Assembly: GCA_018646565.1 (NCBI GenBank) | Contig: JABGUO010000395.1 | Coordinates: 1-8,221 of the forward strand | DNA: 8,221 nt | Reading direction: 5' to 3' | Origin: Opitutia bacterium | GTDB lineage: Bacteria > Verrucomicrobiota > Verrucomicrobiia > Opitutales > Seribacteraceae | Shown: in pieces, positions 7,321 to 8,221 of the stretch | How positions within the stretch are numbered: the first letter of the stretch is position 1 | Layout of the letters: the number at the start of each line of letters is the position of its first letter | The notes under the pieces: model-generated | What the model was told of the DNA's origin: nothing | Database searches by the model: none | What the model saw: only the letters and a program-made list of their open reading frames with translations | Position numbers and translations under genes: made by a program

Positions 7321-8118
7321 ATGAGTAGGTATCTAAAACTTGTAGTCAGTCTTACCTTTTTCTTCTTTAATCTATGCCTCGCTGACCCTTTAATTGTGGC
7401 CCATCGTGGTTCCTCCTTTGAGGCACCGGAAAACACATTGCCCGCTTTTCGTTTAGCGTGGGAGCAGGGAGCAGATGCGATTGAGGGGGATTTTCTTTTA
7501 ACCAAAGACGGTCAAATTGTCTGTATTCACGATGCATCCACGAAGCGACTGGCCGACAAAAATTTGGTTGTATCGAAATCCACTTTTGAGGAACTTCGTG
7601 CCTTGGATGTTGGAGCATGGAAGCACACCAAATTTAAAGGAACGAAGATCCCTACGATCTCAGAAGTTTTTGCCACTATTCCAAAAGGCAAAAAAATATT
7701 CGTGGAGGTAAAATGTGGACCTGAGATCGTACCTTTTCTAGTCAAAGAAATAAGGAAAGCCAATTTGGAGACTGATCAGGTTAGGTTGATTTGTTTCAAT
7801 ACAAAAGTGATTAAATCTTTCAAGGAAAATATGCCTAATCATAAGGCTTATTGGCTTTCTGGATTTAACAAGAAGAACGGATCCTGGAAACCTTCCGTGG
7901 ATCAAGTCATTACGACCCTGCAAAGTTGCAAAGCTGATGGACTAGACTCGCAACACACAATTCCCCCCGAATTCTCAAAATCGGTTATCAATGCTGGCTT
8001 TGAATGGCATGCATGGACGATCAATGATGCTCGGACAGCGCAAAGGCTAGCGAAGAGGGGGATTGATTCAATTACCACGGATCGCCCTAAACTTATTGGT
8101 TTAGGCTTTAGGAGATAG
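7321..8118 (+). CDS. Secreted glycerophosphodiester phosphodiesterase (GDPD family)
   Basis: 265 residues with a signal peptide (R3/K6 then hydrophobic 7-20, likely cut after LA at 21). Hydrolyses glycerophosphodiesters, from deacylated phospholipids or similar polymers, to glycerol-3-phosphate and an alcohol. Seen: VAHRG with catalytic H28-R29 at the first barrel strand; ENT (37-39); E55 and D57 (metal ligands) in [15 protein letters not shown] with second catalytic His H70 and D71; IPTISEVF (110-117); VEVK with metal ligand E129 and K131; WHAWTIND around residues 229-236; and the closing ITTDRP (251-256). All expected active-site residues are present and the length is typical of a single-domain bacterial member. 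The C at residue 19 does not make a good lipobox, so a soluble periplasmic or exported enzyme is likelier than a lipoprotein. It begins 5 bp after the heme-protein stop without a Shine-Dalgarno, so translation is probably coupled. GlpQ-like by export and UgpQ-like by length; neither name is assigned. Confidence 0.93.
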   Translation: MSRYLKLVVSLTFFFFNLCLADPLIVAHRGSSFEAPENTLPAFRLAWEQGADAIEGDFLLTKDGQIVCIHDASTKRLADKNLVVSKSTFEELRALDVGAWKHTKFKGTKIPTISEVFATIPKGKKIFVEVKCGPEIVPFLVKEIRKANLETDQVRLICFNTKVIKSFKENMPNHKAYWLSGFNKKNGSWKPSVDQVITTLQSCKADGLDSQHTIPPEFSKSVINAGFEWHAWTINDARTAQRLAKRGIDSITTDRPKLIGLGFRR

Positions 8119-8139
8119 CCTTCGCGCAGATTTTAAATC

Positions 8140-8165
8140 ACCAATCTTTGTATTTCTTGATTGGT
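8140..8165. other. Small hairpin after the GDPD gene, weak terminator candidate
   Basis: ACCAATC (8140-8146) and GATTGGT (8159-8165) are perfect 7-bp complements around a 12-base loop, 21 bases after the GDPD stop. There is no U-run after it, only ATTAAAAC, and the stem holds just three G-C pairs. It marks the end of the trio by position but is weak as an intrinsic terminator. Confidence 0.3.
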
Positions 8166-8198
8166 ATTAAAACTAATTCGATTTGAATAGATGTAATT

Positions 8199-8221
8199 AT
8201 GACAAAAGGAATTAATCACAC
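8199..8221 (+). CDS. Possible start of a further gene, cut by window edge
   Basis: An ATG at 8199 opens a frame reading MTKGINH to the end of the window, after an AT-rich, Shine-Dalgarno-free leader like those of the other plus-strand genes. Seven codons are too few to judge coding character. The hairpin between it and the GDPD gene suggests a separate transcript if it is real. Confidence 0.22.

Noticed and set aside
7375..7383. Lipoprotein signal around Cys19 of the phosphodiesterase
   Set aside because: The residues around the Cys (NLCLA) do not fit the lipobox, while LA followed by Asp fits signal peptidase I.

Overview
The window is protein-coding almost throughout, at moderate GC. It looks like chromosomal DNA of a PVC-superphylum bacterium, most likely a marine verrucomicrobial or planctomycetal lineage. 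The main reason is the 1144-residue secreted protein at 3881-7315. It has a Pirellula/Verrucomicrobium-type beta-propeller, a helical-repeat middle and a CxxCH cytochrome c domain, an architecture known mainly from that superphylum. The COG4099-type esterase at the left edge fits the same origin. The assignment rests on family knowledge, not on a phylogenetic marker.

Layout. (1) 2-616, plus strand: the C-terminal part of an alpha/beta-hydrolase with its Ser-Asp-His triad visible; its start lies outside the window. (2) 662-2677, minus strand: a two-gene unit transcribed leftward. An Old Yellow Enzyme / N-ethylmaleimide reductase (nemA-like) comes first, followed 24 bp later by a divergent ADP-ribosylglycohydrolase of the J1-crystallin-like type. 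This unit converges tail-to-tail with gene 1 across 45 bp. (3) 2678-2828: a 151-bp divergent intergenic region. It carries a consensus -10 box for the minus-strand unit, embedded in a long inverted repeat that looks like an operator, and a weaker promoter candidate for the plus strand. (4) 2829-8118, plus strand: three tightly packed genes (gaps 23 and 5 bp), each with a signal peptide. They are an SGNH-fold protein whose catalytic Ser and oxyanion Asn appear to be lost, the PVC-type heme-binding protein, and a glycerophosphodiester phosphodiesterase. (5) 8119-8221: AT-rich tail with a small hairpin and a possible start of another gene.

How the genes may work together. The plus-strand trio is probably one transcript making an extracytoplasmic set: a heme-bearing, probably redox-active, propeller protein, its usual SGNH-fold companion, and an enzyme that releases glycerol-phosphate from deacylated lipids or related phosphodiesters. 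The minus-strand pair is cytoplasmic and looks like a flavin-dependent electrophile/enone reductase co-expressed with a nucleotide- or ADP-ribose-related hydrolase-like protein, possibly under a repressor binding the inverted repeat. The functional coupling is inference.

No rRNA, tRNA, CRISPR array, insertion sequence, phage or defence system is visible. The unusual points are the degenerate active sites in two genes, the operator-like repeat, and the absence of Shine-Dalgarno sequences at most starts.
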